Assembly: GCA_964519245.1 (NCBI GenBank)
Contig: CAZFLK010000010.1
Coordinates: 1 to 64,000 of the forward strand
Reading direction: 5' to 3'
DNA length: 64,000 bases
Source of the DNA: JAYPEY01 sp964519245
GTDB taxonomy: Bacteria; Verrucomicrobiota; Verrucomicrobiia; Limisphaerales; JAYPEY01
The position numbers and the translations under genes are program-made. Of the stretch, positions 46,151-53,984 are shown in pieces. Under the pieces are notes generated by a model that saw nothing but the letters and a program-made list of their open reading frames with translations, did not search any database and was not told where the DNA came from. Numbering within the stretch: position 1 is the first letter of the stretch; every line of letters begins with the position of its first letter.

Positions 46151-47701
46151 ATGTCACCCCTGCGCGCCAAGATCCAGTGGGCGGGCCTCTTTCTTGGCCC
46201 CGCCCTGGCCCTGCTTGTTTTCCTGATTCTTCCCGACACCTACCGCTCCGCCGACGGCGCGCAATCGCCGTTCGATTTTGCCGGCCGGGCCGTCTTGGCG
46301 GGCATGATCTGGATGGCTGTCTGGTGGTTGACCGAGGCGGTTGAAGTGACCACGACCGCCCTGCTCCCTTTGGTTGTCTTCCCGTTGACGGGCGCCGTCT
46401 CGATCAAGGCGGCCGCGGCGCCCTATGCGCATCATCTGATTTTCCTGTTCATGGGCGGATTCATCATCGCGCTGTCCATGCAACGCTGGGGGCTCGACCG
46501 GCGAATCGCCCTGGCGACGCTGCGAATCGTCGGAACCACGCCGGCTCGAATGGTGGGAGGCTTCATGATCGCGACGGCGGGGTTGAGCGCCTTCATCTCG
46601 AATACCGCCACCACCGCCATGATGCTGCCGATCGCGATGAGCGTCGTCGCCCTGCTGAACGATCAACAGGAAAACAGACGCGAGGACGGAGACGCCGACG
46701 CGGGCGGCGGCTTCGGGGTCTGCCTCATGCTGGGCATCGCCTACTCGGCCACGCTGGGCGGACTTTGCACACTGATTGGAACGCCGCCCAACGGGTTCTT
46801 TCGCAGCTTCGTGGAGGACACCATTTCCGAGCCCTACCGGATGGAGATCGGATTCGATCGCTGGCTGATGCTGGGTCTGCCCGTCACCCTGATCATGCTG
46901 CCCTTGACCTGGGCTCTGCTGACGCACTGGCTGTTCCCGGTGAAACGGGAATCCCTCGAGGGCGGGGCGGAGCTGATTCACTCCGAATGGCGCAAGCTGG
47001 GCTCCATGAGCCGCGGCGAGAAAAACACGATGACTGTCTTCCTCCTGACCGCCCTGTTCTGGATCACCCGCAAGCTGTGGGCAAAGATCGGCATTCCCTG
47101 GGGGGACGGCGAGGCGCACCCCTTTGCCGGGCTTTCCGACCCGGGCATCGCCATGACCGCGGCGCTCGCCTTGTTCGCCCTCCCGGTGAACGCGACCAAG
47201 CGCGAATTCACCATGAACTGGAAAACCGCTCGGAAAATGCCCTGGGACATCCTCGTCCTCTTTGGCGGCGGCATGAGTCTCGCGGCGGCGGTCGACGCCA
47301 CCGGGGTGGCCCGGTTTCTAGGGAGCCAGGCCGGACATTTTGCGGGAATGCCGCCCTTTGTCATCATGTTGGCCGTGGCCGTGACGGTCGTGCTGCTGAC
47401 CGAGTTGACCTCCAATCTCGCCACCACGGCAACGCTGCTGCCCGTGCTGGCCGCCCTCGCTCCCGGATTGGGCGTCCACCCCTACCTCTTGATCTTTCCC
47501 GCGACCATTGCGGCGAGCTGCGCCTTCATGATGCCCGTTGCCACTCCCCCTAACGCCATCGTGTTCGGGTCCGGCCAAGTCCGACTGCCCCACATGATGA
47601 AGGCGGGTGTCTGGCTGAATGTCCTCGGCGTCATTGTGATCATGGTTGTTTCCTGGTTCCTCCTCGAACCGGTGGTTGGCGTGGAGTTGTTCGGGGAATG
47701 A
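46151..47701 (+). CDS. DASS-family Na+/anion symporter (SLC13-type)
   Basis: 516 aa from the ATG at 46151 (MSPLRAKIQWAGL). A TTG at 46082 lies inside the heptamer repeat and is unlikely. About eleven to twelve transmembrane helices. Family hallmarks: AVWWLTEAVEVTTTALLPLVVFPLTG, the first Ser-Asn-Thr motif ISNTATTAMMLPI, LGGLCTLIGTPPN, a second SNLATTATLLPVLAAL and CAFMMPVATPPNAIVFGSG. DASS carriers import sulfate, di- or tricarboxylates with Na+; the exact anion cannot be told. Sulfate uptake would fit the many sulfatases, but dicarboxylates are equally possible. It is divergent from the radical SAM gene. Confidence 0.92.
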   Translation: MSPLRAKIQWAGLFLGPALALLVFLILPDTYRSADGAQSPFDFAGRAVLAGMIWMAVWWLTEAVEVTTTALLPLVVFPLTGAVSIKAAAAPYAHHLIFLFMGGFIIALSMQRWGLDRRIALATLRIVGTTPARMVGGFMIATAGLSAFISNTATTAMMLPIAMSVVALLNDQQENRREDGDADAGGGFGVCLMLGIAYSATLGGLCTLIGTPPNGFFRSFVEDTISEPYRMEIGFDRWLMLGLPVTLIMLPLTWALLTHWLFPVKRESLEGGAELIHSEWRKLGSMSRGEKNTMTVFLLTALFWITRKLWAKIGIPWGDGEAHPFAGLSDPGIAMTAALALFALPVNATKREFTMNWKTARKMPWDILVLFGGGMSLAAAVDATGVARFLGSQAGHFAGMPPFVIMLAVAVTVVLLTELTSNLATTATLLPVLAALAPGLGVHPYLLIFPATIAASCAFMMPVATPPNAIVFGSGQVRLPHMMKAGVWLNVLGVIVIMVVSWFLLEPVVGVELFGE

Positions 47702-47795
47702 GTCAGCAGTCATCAGTCATCAGAAGTCAGAATCTGCCGATTGATCGCCAATCACCCATCATCGCCTACTGAGCGCTGATTTCTGCCGGCTGAGT

Positions 47796-48173
47796 TCACC
47801 GATTCGCCATCCAAATCAGCAGGCCGACATGCAGGACCGTGCTGAGAGTCAGCACGGTCAGGAACGAGCGCTTCCGCGTCTTGTGCCGAAACGCCGCGCG
47901 TCCAGCCCAACCACCCGCAAAACCTCCCGCCAAGGACAACGCGTGCAACACGACCTCCGGAATCCGCTGCTTCTCGAATCGCGCGGTCAGCTTGTCGAAG
48001 CCGTAGAACAAAAAATTCACGACACTCAGACTGAACAGCGCGATGACATAAAGATTCCAACGCGTGTAATGCCAGATCGCCCAACTGGCTCCGAGCGTCA
48101 GCGTCACCGCCACGACCAGGAAAAATTTCTGCGGCCGGCGCAATCCCTTGGGTCTGTTCAATTCTTCAGGCAT
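47796..48173 (-). CDS. DUF1294 small membrane protein
   Basis: 125 aa from the ATG at 48173. Three to four transmembrane helices (FFLVVAVTLTLGASWAIW, LYVIALFSLSVVNFLFYGF, LHALSLAGGFAGGWAGRAAF, LTVLTLSTVLHVGLLIWM) with the DUF1294 signature FYGFDKLTARFEKQRIPE followed by RHKTRKRSF. The family is inner-membrane and uncharacterised; some members are fused to a cold-shock domain, which is absent here. It is convergent with the transporter, 94 bp apart. Confidence 0.88.
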   Translation of the reverse strand: MPEELNRPKGLRRPQKFFLVVAVTLTLGASWAIWHYTRWNLYVIALFSLSVVNFLFYGFDKLTARFEKQRIPEVVLHALSLAGGFAGGWAGRAAFRHKTRKRSFLTVLTLSTVLHVGLLIWMANR

Positions 48174-48553
48174 TAGGCGGCCAGCTTGGCGCCATCGGCT
48201 GAATCTGAAAACGTGAATCCAACCAAAAATACGTAGAGCCACGTATGGATTGCCGGCGAATCCGCGCTACTCTGGAATGAAGAACACAACATGTTTCTCA
48301 TCTCGACAACCTTGATCGGACTCACGGCCTTCGGATGCATTCTGAAGGCGACGCTCGATCATTTTCGCGAAGAAATGGGAACCCGCGACTAAACCAACCT
48401 CGAACGGCAAACCCCATCCAGCTTGATGGAAAAACGGATCATCATTCTCAAAGCGTGGCTGATCGCCGGCAGGTGACAACAACGCGCTTCCGGAGCCGAT
48501 CCCAAAACGGTCGTTGCGGAACATCCGCCGCCCATGCTATCGGATGCCGCAAC
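48174..48553. other. Divergent intergenic region between DUF1294 and beta-helix genes
   Basis: 380 bp. The only candidate gene is the 33-codon frame listed separately (48291-48392). An 85-codon minus-strand frame at 48267-48524 overlaps it but has no recognisable features. The promoter of the beta-helix gene must lie here; no clear -35/-10 pair was found. Confidence 0.5.
48291..48392 (+). CDS. Possible 33-aa membrane microprotein (tentative)
   Basis: A 33-residue frame starting MFLISTTLIGLTAFGCILKA, a plausible single transmembrane helix, ending in a charged tail (DHFREEMGTRD). GGAATGAAG lies upstream as a possible weak ribosome binding site. It is too short to judge by composition alone. 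Confidence 0.25.
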   Translation: MFLISTTLIGLTAFGCILKATLDHFREEMGTRD

Positions 48554-49945
48554 ATGAGAATCTTTCCCGCCCTTCTTTTGTTCGCCGCTTCCGCGGCCTT
48601 CGCCGCGCCGATCCATTCCACGCTCGATCAGATTCCGGATCTGAAGACGATGCCTGACTCGACGGCGACGTTGCAGTCGATGATCGACAACACCGACGGC
48701 AACCTGAAGCTCGGCGACCGCAACACCTACCGGATCACCCGGCCGCTCGTCGTCGATCTTGCCAAACACAAGGCGGTCAAAGTCTTCTCCGAGGGCGGCG
48801 CGACGATCGTCATGGACGGACCCGGGCCGGCGATCCGGATCCAAGGGTCACACGAGGGAACCGCCGGCCCCAAAACCTTCAAGGCGGCCACCTGGAACGA
48901 GAACATGCCGATTGTCAGCGGCATTGAGATCCTGGGCAATCATCCCGAAGCGGACGGCATCGAACTTTTCCAGACCGTGGGCGCGATTGTGAGCCGGGTC
49001 TCCATCCGCTGGGCGCGCCACGGCGTCCACCTGGTCACCCGCAACCGCAACGTGCTCATCTCCGATTGCCACTTCTACGAAAACCAGGGCGTCGGCGTCT
49101 ACCTGGACGATGTCAACCTCCACCAGATCAACGTGGCCAACTCGCACATCTCCTACAATCGACAGGGAGGCATCGTGGTGCGCGACGGAAACGTGCGAAA
49201 CCTCCAGGTCTCCGGTTGCGACATCGAGGCCAACATGCCCGGCGACGAAACCCCGACCCGGACCGCCAACATCCTGATCGATGTCTCCGGCTCACCCGAC
49301 ACCCGCGCCAAATCCATCGCCGAAATCTCGATCACCGGCTGCACGATCCAACACTCTGCCAACTATGGCGGCCAGGAGGGCAAGACCGTCGCGCCCGGCG
49401 GCGCCAACATCCGACTCGCCGGCAAGGCAATCTACCCCATCGATTCGGTCACCATCTCAGGCAATGTGCTGAGCGACACCACCACCAACATCGACATCAT
49501 GCACGCCATGGACGTCGCCATCTCAGCCAACAATTTCTTCGCGCCCAAGCCGAACAACCTCCGCGTGACTCACTCGGCCCGCGTGGTCGTGACAGGCAAC
49601 ACCTTCAACCCGCGACAATTCGAACGCCCGGGAACGATCCTCTTTCAGGACAGCGTCGACTGCGTCATCGCCAACTCGACCCTGCACAAGTTCTCCACGC
49701 CCGACGGCGGGTTGATCCTGGAGCGCTGTTCCGGCTTTTCGCTCAACGGCCTGCTCATGAGCGACTGCGGTTCCGGCATCGTGCTCCGCAGGACCAGCGA
49801 CACCAGCATCTCCAACTGCCGGGTCAACCGGACCGCCAACGGGGCCCTGGACCTCATGATCGGCGGGTCGAACAAGAACATCATGCTGAGCGGAAACGTC
49901 TTTACGGGACCAACCAAGGTCGAGAAGTCGACGTTGAAAAAGTAG
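48554..49945 (+). CDS. Secreted right-handed beta-helix protein
   Basis: 463 aa from the ATG at 48554, which gives a signal peptide (MRIFPALLLFAASAAFAAP). The mature protein begins with a pectate-lyase-like cap (ATLQSMIDNTDGNLKLGDRNTYRI). Repeated short beta-strands with Asn/Gly turns follow (GVHLVTRNRNVLISDCHFYENQ, GGIVVRDGNVRNLQVSGCDIE, VTISGNVLSDTTTNIDI, VVVTGNTFNPR). This is the parallel beta-helix found in polysaccharide lyases, glycosidases and epimerases. No catalytic site can be assigned by eye. It is probably an extracellular glycan-binding or -degrading protein. It converges with the next gene, 7 bp apart. Confidence 0.82.
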   Translation: MRIFPALLLFAASAAFAAPIHSTLDQIPDLKTMPDSTATLQSMIDNTDGNLKLGDRNTYRITRPLVVDLAKHKAVKVFSEGGATIVMDGPGPAIRIQGSHEGTAGPKTFKAATWNENMPIVSGIEILGNHPEADGIELFQTVGAIVSRVSIRWARHGVHLVTRNRNVLISDCHFYENQGVGVYLDDVNLHQINVANSHISYNRQGGIVVRDGNVRNLQVSGCDIEANMPGDETPTRTANILIDVSGSPDTRAKSIAEISITGCTIQHSANYGGQEGKTVAPGGANIRLAGKAIYPIDSVTISGNVLSDTTTNIDIMHAMDVAISANNFFAPKPNNLRVTHSARVVVTGNTFNPRQFERPGTILFQDSVDCVIANSTLHKFSTPDGGLILERCSGFSLNGLLMSDCGSGIVLRRTSDTSISNCRVNRTANGALDLMIGGSNKNIMLSGNVFTGPTKVEKSTLKK

Positions 49946-49952
49946 CGCCGAC

Positions 49953-50906
49953 CTACGCCAGCAGATACCCGAACTGGTCCTTCGCCGCCTCGCGCTTCTT
50001 CTCATCCTCCACGAAGCGCAACAGCGTGTGGAAGCCATAGAGCGTCTTGATCCGGTGAGTGAGCCAGGCTCCCCATTGCTTGGATTTCGTGCGCTTCCAA
50101 TACGCGGGCTGGAACGGATCTTCCGCGGTGTGCTCCAACTCCCCCAACTCCTCTGTCAAAATGGGCAAGGCGCGGTAAAGCCGAAGGTGCTGACGATGGG
50201 CCGCCAGACCTTTTCGCGCCAGCGCTTCAAAGCCCAGGCGATCCAACTCGGTCAACGCCGCGGCGTGGTTCGTCAGATGAAACAGGCCGCCGAATCCCTG
50301 CCGGCGCTCCGACGCCGTCGCAATCATCTGATCGATCATCACTTCCGCCATGTCGTTCAGCGACTTGTAGACCGGGGTCGATTCCGCATCGGCCAGCGGC
50401 GCCTGATTGCCGCTCTTCCAGCCCACGCTCTTGCCATAGTAGCCGCGGCCCGGATGCTGATTGTCAAACGCCCGAATCAACTTCTCAATGCCGGACACAA
50501 GCTTCGGCGTCGCATGGTCGGGATGCTCCTTCAACGCCCGCAACGCAATCGAGGCGAAGATGACATTGTGGCCGGATTGCCGCGCCTTGGAAACGTTGTT
50601 CGCCAGGGCGTCGGCGATCGACTCGATCGATTCCGGCCGGGCCTTCTCTTCGGGCAGCGCCTGAAACAACTCACTGGCGGTGATGCCGGCCTTCTTGGGA
50701 TTGAACCAGATGGATTCCTCGCCGCCGGTGATGCGGTCGAGGTCCCGCTCAATGCCCGCCACCACGCCGTCGGGCAGGTCCGCGTGATCCTCGCCAATGA
50801 AATAACCCGCAACGACCGCGGCTCCCAAGTGCCCGGCCATGGAGCTGGCCTTGGGGGAATTGGCCATCCCGCACAGGCCACGATAGAGATATTCAAAATC
50901 GACCAT
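49953..50906 (-). CDS. Unknown all-helical protein
   Basis: 317 aa, no signal peptide, no transmembrane helix. It reads as a series of amphipathic helices with recurring His positions (SGHNVIFASIALRAL, GLFHLTNHAAALTEL, LAAHRQHLRLYRALP) and repeated GxGG-like turns. The pattern loosely recalls alpha/alpha-toroid proteins such as terpene-cyclase relatives, but I see no catalytic Asp-rich motif and make no assignment. It follows nnrS by 62 bp on the same strand, so it may belong to the phosphatase-cytochrome/nnrS transcript. Confidence 0.7.
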   Translation of the reverse strand: MVDFEYLYRGLCGMANSPKASSMAGHLGAAVVAGYFIGEDHADLPDGVVAGIERDLDRITGGEESIWFNPKKAGITASELFQALPEEKARPESIESIADALANNVSKARQSGHNVIFASIALRALKEHPDHATPKLVSGIEKLIRAFDNQHPGRGYYGKSVGWKSGNQAPLADAESTPVYKSLNDMAEVMIDQMIATASERRQGFGGLFHLTNHAAALTELDRLGFEALARKGLAAHRQHLRLYRALPILTEELGELEHTAEDPFQPAYWKRTKSKQWGAWLTHRIKTLYGFHTLLRFVEDEKKREAAKDQFGYLLA

Positions 50907-50968
50907 GTCTCAGCAACCTACGCCTCCCGCCACGATTAGCCAAGCCCGAGAACCGGCCCTTCCACTTC

Positions 50969-52210
50969 TCAAGGATCCGGATCCGGGACGAGAACATTCG
51001 GGATCACCTTCCAAGCCCAGACCAACAGGCCTATGCCCCAGCAGAGCGCGCCATAATTGTAGTGGGTGATCAGGATCTTGGGAATGAAGTCGCCGATCAT
51101 CCGCGACGTCACACCGAACAACAGCATCACAATCGCGATGACGAACCACCCCTTCTTGGCCAACAGGATGTCGTTGCGCCCCGCGTGCCGCAACACGATG
51201 CGGCTGGCAATGGACAACGTCACCAGGCCCAGGCCGCCCGCCAGCGACAAGTGCAGCCACGCGATCCGCCAAGCCGGAAACAAGGTCAATGTCAGGTAAC
51301 CCAGCGGAATGGAGAGCAATCCGAACTTGATGCCGAACACGATCGCGTCGCGCTTCAGCGGACGCCAGATCCCGGGCACCAGAAAGAAGATGTATCCCCC
51401 GATCGCGACGAACCGGATGGCGTAGGCCGGCCGGAACTGACCGCCCGCTTCCAGAAAGAACGAGCCGATGATCGCGCCCGCCGCCGCCAGCAAGATCCAA
51501 ACGCGCCGCCACCAACCCGGTTGCGGGTCGCGCGATTCCGGAAAGTCATCGTGACAGGGAAGTTTGAGAAAGCGCGGCAGGAGAAAGCCGCCGACCCCCA
51601 TCAACGGCAGAAGCTGGAATCCCTGAAACGCGATCAAGGGACGCAACTGCAGCCAGAAGAAATCCACCTCGCCCCGGGATTCCAGGATCGTGATCACTGC
51701 GCCGCCCGCCGCGCAGACAAACGCGAAAGGCATCAGGACAAACCCCGGCGGAGGCAGGTCGTCCCGCAAAATGAAATGCCGTAGTCCGATTCCGAACAGA
51801 CTGACCAGCCAAACGATCAGGACCATCTCGCCCGCGACCACCTTACCCGCCAACAGACAGCCCGCCACGCCCCAGTAAAGCCCGAAGAGCAGAAACAACT
51901 CGGGAGCGCGCAGCGGCCGCGCCGAAAGCAACCGCGGCCCCGCCGTCCCCAGGAACCCGGCAATGAAACCGCCGAAGAAACCGAACGCCATCAACCGCGA
52001 ATGCGTCATGCCCGGATACATCGCCAGGTGGCCGCCGAAGTGCAATGGCCACTGCGCACCCCCCAGCAACCCCACCAGAACCGCCGAGGGAAAGAACAAG
52101 CGATACGGCTCCTGACACAGGTCATCCAGTCTGAGCTTGCGGCGAGGCGCCTTTGCATCGCCCTCCCCGCGGGATTTGGCGTGACGACAACGGGGTTGAG
52201 ACTTGGCCAT
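50969..52210 (-). CDS. NnrS family haem/copper membrane protein
   Basis: 413 aa with about twelve transmembrane helices after a basic 30-residue N-terminus. The NnrS pattern is seen: EPYRLFFPSAVLVGLLGGAQWP, HLAMYPGMTHSRLMAFGFFGGFIAGFL, a central FQGFQLLPLMGVGGFLLPR, and FPAWRIAWLHLSLAGGLGL followed by RIVLRHAGR. NnrS was described in denitrifiers as a haem- and copper-containing membrane protein whose expression follows nitric oxide. Its role is protection from nitrosative stress. Conserved His residues of the family are present (HFGGH, MTHSR, WLHL, RHAGR). It begins 13 bp after the phosphatase-cytochrome gene, so they are co-transcribed. Confidence 0.9.
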   Translation of the reverse strand: MAKSQPRCRHAKSRGEGDAKAPRRKLRLDDLCQEPYRLFFPSAVLVGLLGGAQWPLHFGGHLAMYPGMTHSRLMAFGFFGGFIAGFLGTAGPRLLSARPLRAPELFLLFGLYWGVAGCLLAGKVVAGEMVLIVWLVSLFGIGLRHFILRDDLPPPGFVLMPFAFVCAAGGAVITILESRGEVDFFWLQLRPLIAFQGFQLLPLMGVGGFLLPRFLKLPCHDDFPESRDPQPGWWRRVWILLAAAGAIIGSFFLEAGGQFRPAYAIRFVAIGGYIFFLVPGIWRPLKRDAIVFGIKFGLLSIPLGYLTLTLFPAWRIAWLHLSLAGGLGLVTLSIASRIVLRHAGRNDILLAKKGWFVIAIVMLLFGVTSRMIGDFIPKILITHYNYGALCWGIGLLVWAWKVIPNVLVPDPDP

Positions 52211-52223
52211 GATCGATGACGGG

Positions 52224-53135
52224 CTAATTCCTTTGTCGTTGGTGGCAGGCCGCGCAGGAGCGCTTCAGTTCGTCTCCCAGCGCCGCCGCCTGTTCAAGTC
52301 GCCCGTCGCCGAGCGCCCGCCCCAAAGCCCTTGCGTTAGCTTCCGCCTGGTTCAAACCGGACCGCAGCGACGGCTCCCCATCAGCCCCCAACGCGCGAAC
52401 CGACTCACGGAACCCTTCCTCAAGCAGCAACGCCTCACGGGCCGCGGTGATATCCGGATGTCCCGCCAACGGCTTCCAGCCATTGCGACGCAGGCTGTTC
52501 AACCGGTCCCAGGCGCGGTCCAAGCCGGCCATCGCCGCCGTCAGAGAATCCACCTCCGCGACCGGGACCAATTCAGGCAAGAGCTCCTGCGCCAACGGCT
52601 GACGGAAGCCCTTCACATCACGCCACAAGCCGACATAGTCGCGGCTTGTGCCGGCGTCCGCCAGGTAGTCGATCGCTTGGGAACGACTCATCGCTTTTCC
52701 CGCCATGCAAACAATGGCCGCCGCCGCCGGAGCCCGATGCCGCCCGTGGTGACAATGGATGTAAACCGTCCCATCCGCCTCCAGCGCGACCCGCGCCAAT
52801 TGTCGCCGCGCCGCCTCAGGAATTCCATCATAGCCAATGGGGATATGAACATACCGCAAGCCCTCGCTCCGCGCGCCGATCACATCCGGCCGGGCGCCAT
52901 CGACGCTGACCACCATGCTCACCCCCATGGCCCGCAAACGCCGAAACGCCTCCCCACCAGCAGGCGCGCCCCCAGACCAGACGCCCGCAACCGCCCGCCT
53001 CAGATTCGGCAGCGGATCCCCGGCCGAAGCGACCTCGACCGCGGATTCCGATGCCGTTCGGCAACCGAACGCCAGGAACAGGCAGAACATCGCCAGCGCC
53101 ACTGCCAGCGATCGCCAAATGACCGAAGAAAACAT
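52224..53135 (-). CDS. Lipoprotein fusing a Cys-dependent phosphatase to a class II cytochrome c
   Basis: 303 aa from the ATG at 53135. A lipoprotein signal (AVALAMFCLFLAFGC) puts the lipidated Cys at about 25. A dual-specificity-phosphatase-like domain follows (FRRLRAMGVSMVVSVDGARPD, YVHIPIGYDGIP) with the P-loop HCHHGRHR, nucleophile Cys128 and Arg134 (C-x5-R). The last ~110 residues form helices ending in CAACH (Cys294, Cys297, His298), the C-terminal haem c motif position of cytochrome c'-type proteins. Both active sites would face the periplasm. The gene is upstream of nnrS (13 bp), suggesting a redox or nitric-oxide link. I know no described protein of this combination. The domain calls rest on motifs and need profile checks. 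Confidence 0.75.
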   Translation of the reverse strand: MFSSVIWRSLAVALAMFCLFLAFGCRTASESAVEVASAGDPLPNLRRAVAGVWSGGAPAGGEAFRRLRAMGVSMVVSVDGARPDVIGARSEGLRYVHIPIGYDGIPEAARRQLARVALEADGTVYIHCHHGRHRAPAAAAIVCMAGKAMSRSQAIDYLADAGTSRDYVGLWRDVKGFRQPLAQELLPELVPVAEVDSLTAAMAGLDRAWDRLNSLRRNGWKPLAGHPDITAAREALLLEEGFRESVRALGADGEPSLRSGLNQAEANARALGRALGDGRLEQAAALGDELKRSCAACHQRQRN

Positions 53136-53294
53136 CCGGGGCAGTATCAACAGCGTTGCCCGGACCAATCCAACATTTTCTGCGTGTCAGCGGACAGCTC
53201 CCCGAACAGACTTGCCGCAACCGCAATCCGCGGCGAGTCTTGAACGCCACGTCGCTCCGGTCCGATCGGGACTGCCGACACAAAGAATCACCCC

Positions 53295-53939
53295 GTGTAC
53301 TCCGAAGTTCATGCCACCGTGGGTTGGTTGCTCGCGCAACCGGTCGACGCGGATCGAAACTTCCGCGCATCGGTCACGCTCGCGGGACTCGCTCCCGATC
53401 TGGACGCGGCGACCTACCTGCTCGGACCCAACTGGTTCTCCCGCTACCACCACGTCTGGACGCACAATCTGTTTTTCGGGTTGGCGGTGTCCTGCATCGC
53501 AGCCAGCTGTTCCCGCGAGCGAAGAACCCGGACCTTTCTCTTCACCCAACTCGCGTTCTGGGCCCACTATTTCGGAGACTATTTCTTTTCCAGAATGCCC
53601 ATCGCCGCATTCTGGCCGTTGTCGGACGCCAAGTTCGGCTACGTCGGCGCGCTGGCCTTGTGGCATCCTTTCAATCACCTTCTGGTCTGGGTGAGCCTGG
53701 TCGCACTGGCGCTGGTTGCGCTGCGCTTGAAACGAACGCCGCTGGAAATCCTCTCGCCGAACCTCGACGCGCGTTTCGTGAACTTCTTCTTCCGACGCCG
53801 CGACACCCCTTGCGGCGATTGCGGCAAGTTGGGCAACGAAACCTGCGCAACGTGTGGCAAGCCAGTCTGCGGGAACCATGCCGCAATGGGCGAGGGATTC
53901 GAAGCAGTGTGCGTGGATTGCAAGGGAACGCGCGACTAA
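53295..53939 (+). CDS. PF04307-type membrane metal-dependent hydrolase with C-terminal zinc ribbon
   Basis: 214 aa from the GTG at 53295. The N-terminal part fits the YdjM/PF04307 family: HATVGWLLAQ, then LAGLAPDLDAATYLLGP, RYHHVWTHNLFFGLA and FWAHYFGDYFF, with His and Asp residues as metal ligands between about four transmembrane helices. The last ~45 residues are a cysteine-rich tail (CGDCGKLGNETCATCGKPVCGNHA, then CVDC) typical of a zinc ribbon/B-box-like finger, unusual for this family. The product is an inner-membrane protein of unknown substrate. The first of two sulfatases follows 45 bp later. Confidence 0.8.
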   Translation: MYSEVHATVGWLLAQPVDADRNFRASVTLAGLAPDLDAATYLLGPNWFSRYHHVWTHNLFFGLAVSCIAASCSRERRTRTFLFTQLAFWAHYFGDYFFSRMPIAAFWPLSDAKFGYVGALALWHPFNHLLVWVSLVALALVALRLKRTPLEILSPNLDARFVNFFFRRRDTPCGDCGKLGNETCATCGKPVCGNHAAMGEGFEAVCVDCKGTRD

Positions 53940-53984
53940 TTCCCGACTCGCAAATCCGAGGCAATTGGCCAGACTGCGGGCTCC

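Noticed and set aside
48267..48524. An 85-codon minus-strand frame before the beta-helix gene
   Set aside because: No signal, domain or ribosome site; overlaps the promoter region and the small plus-strand frame.
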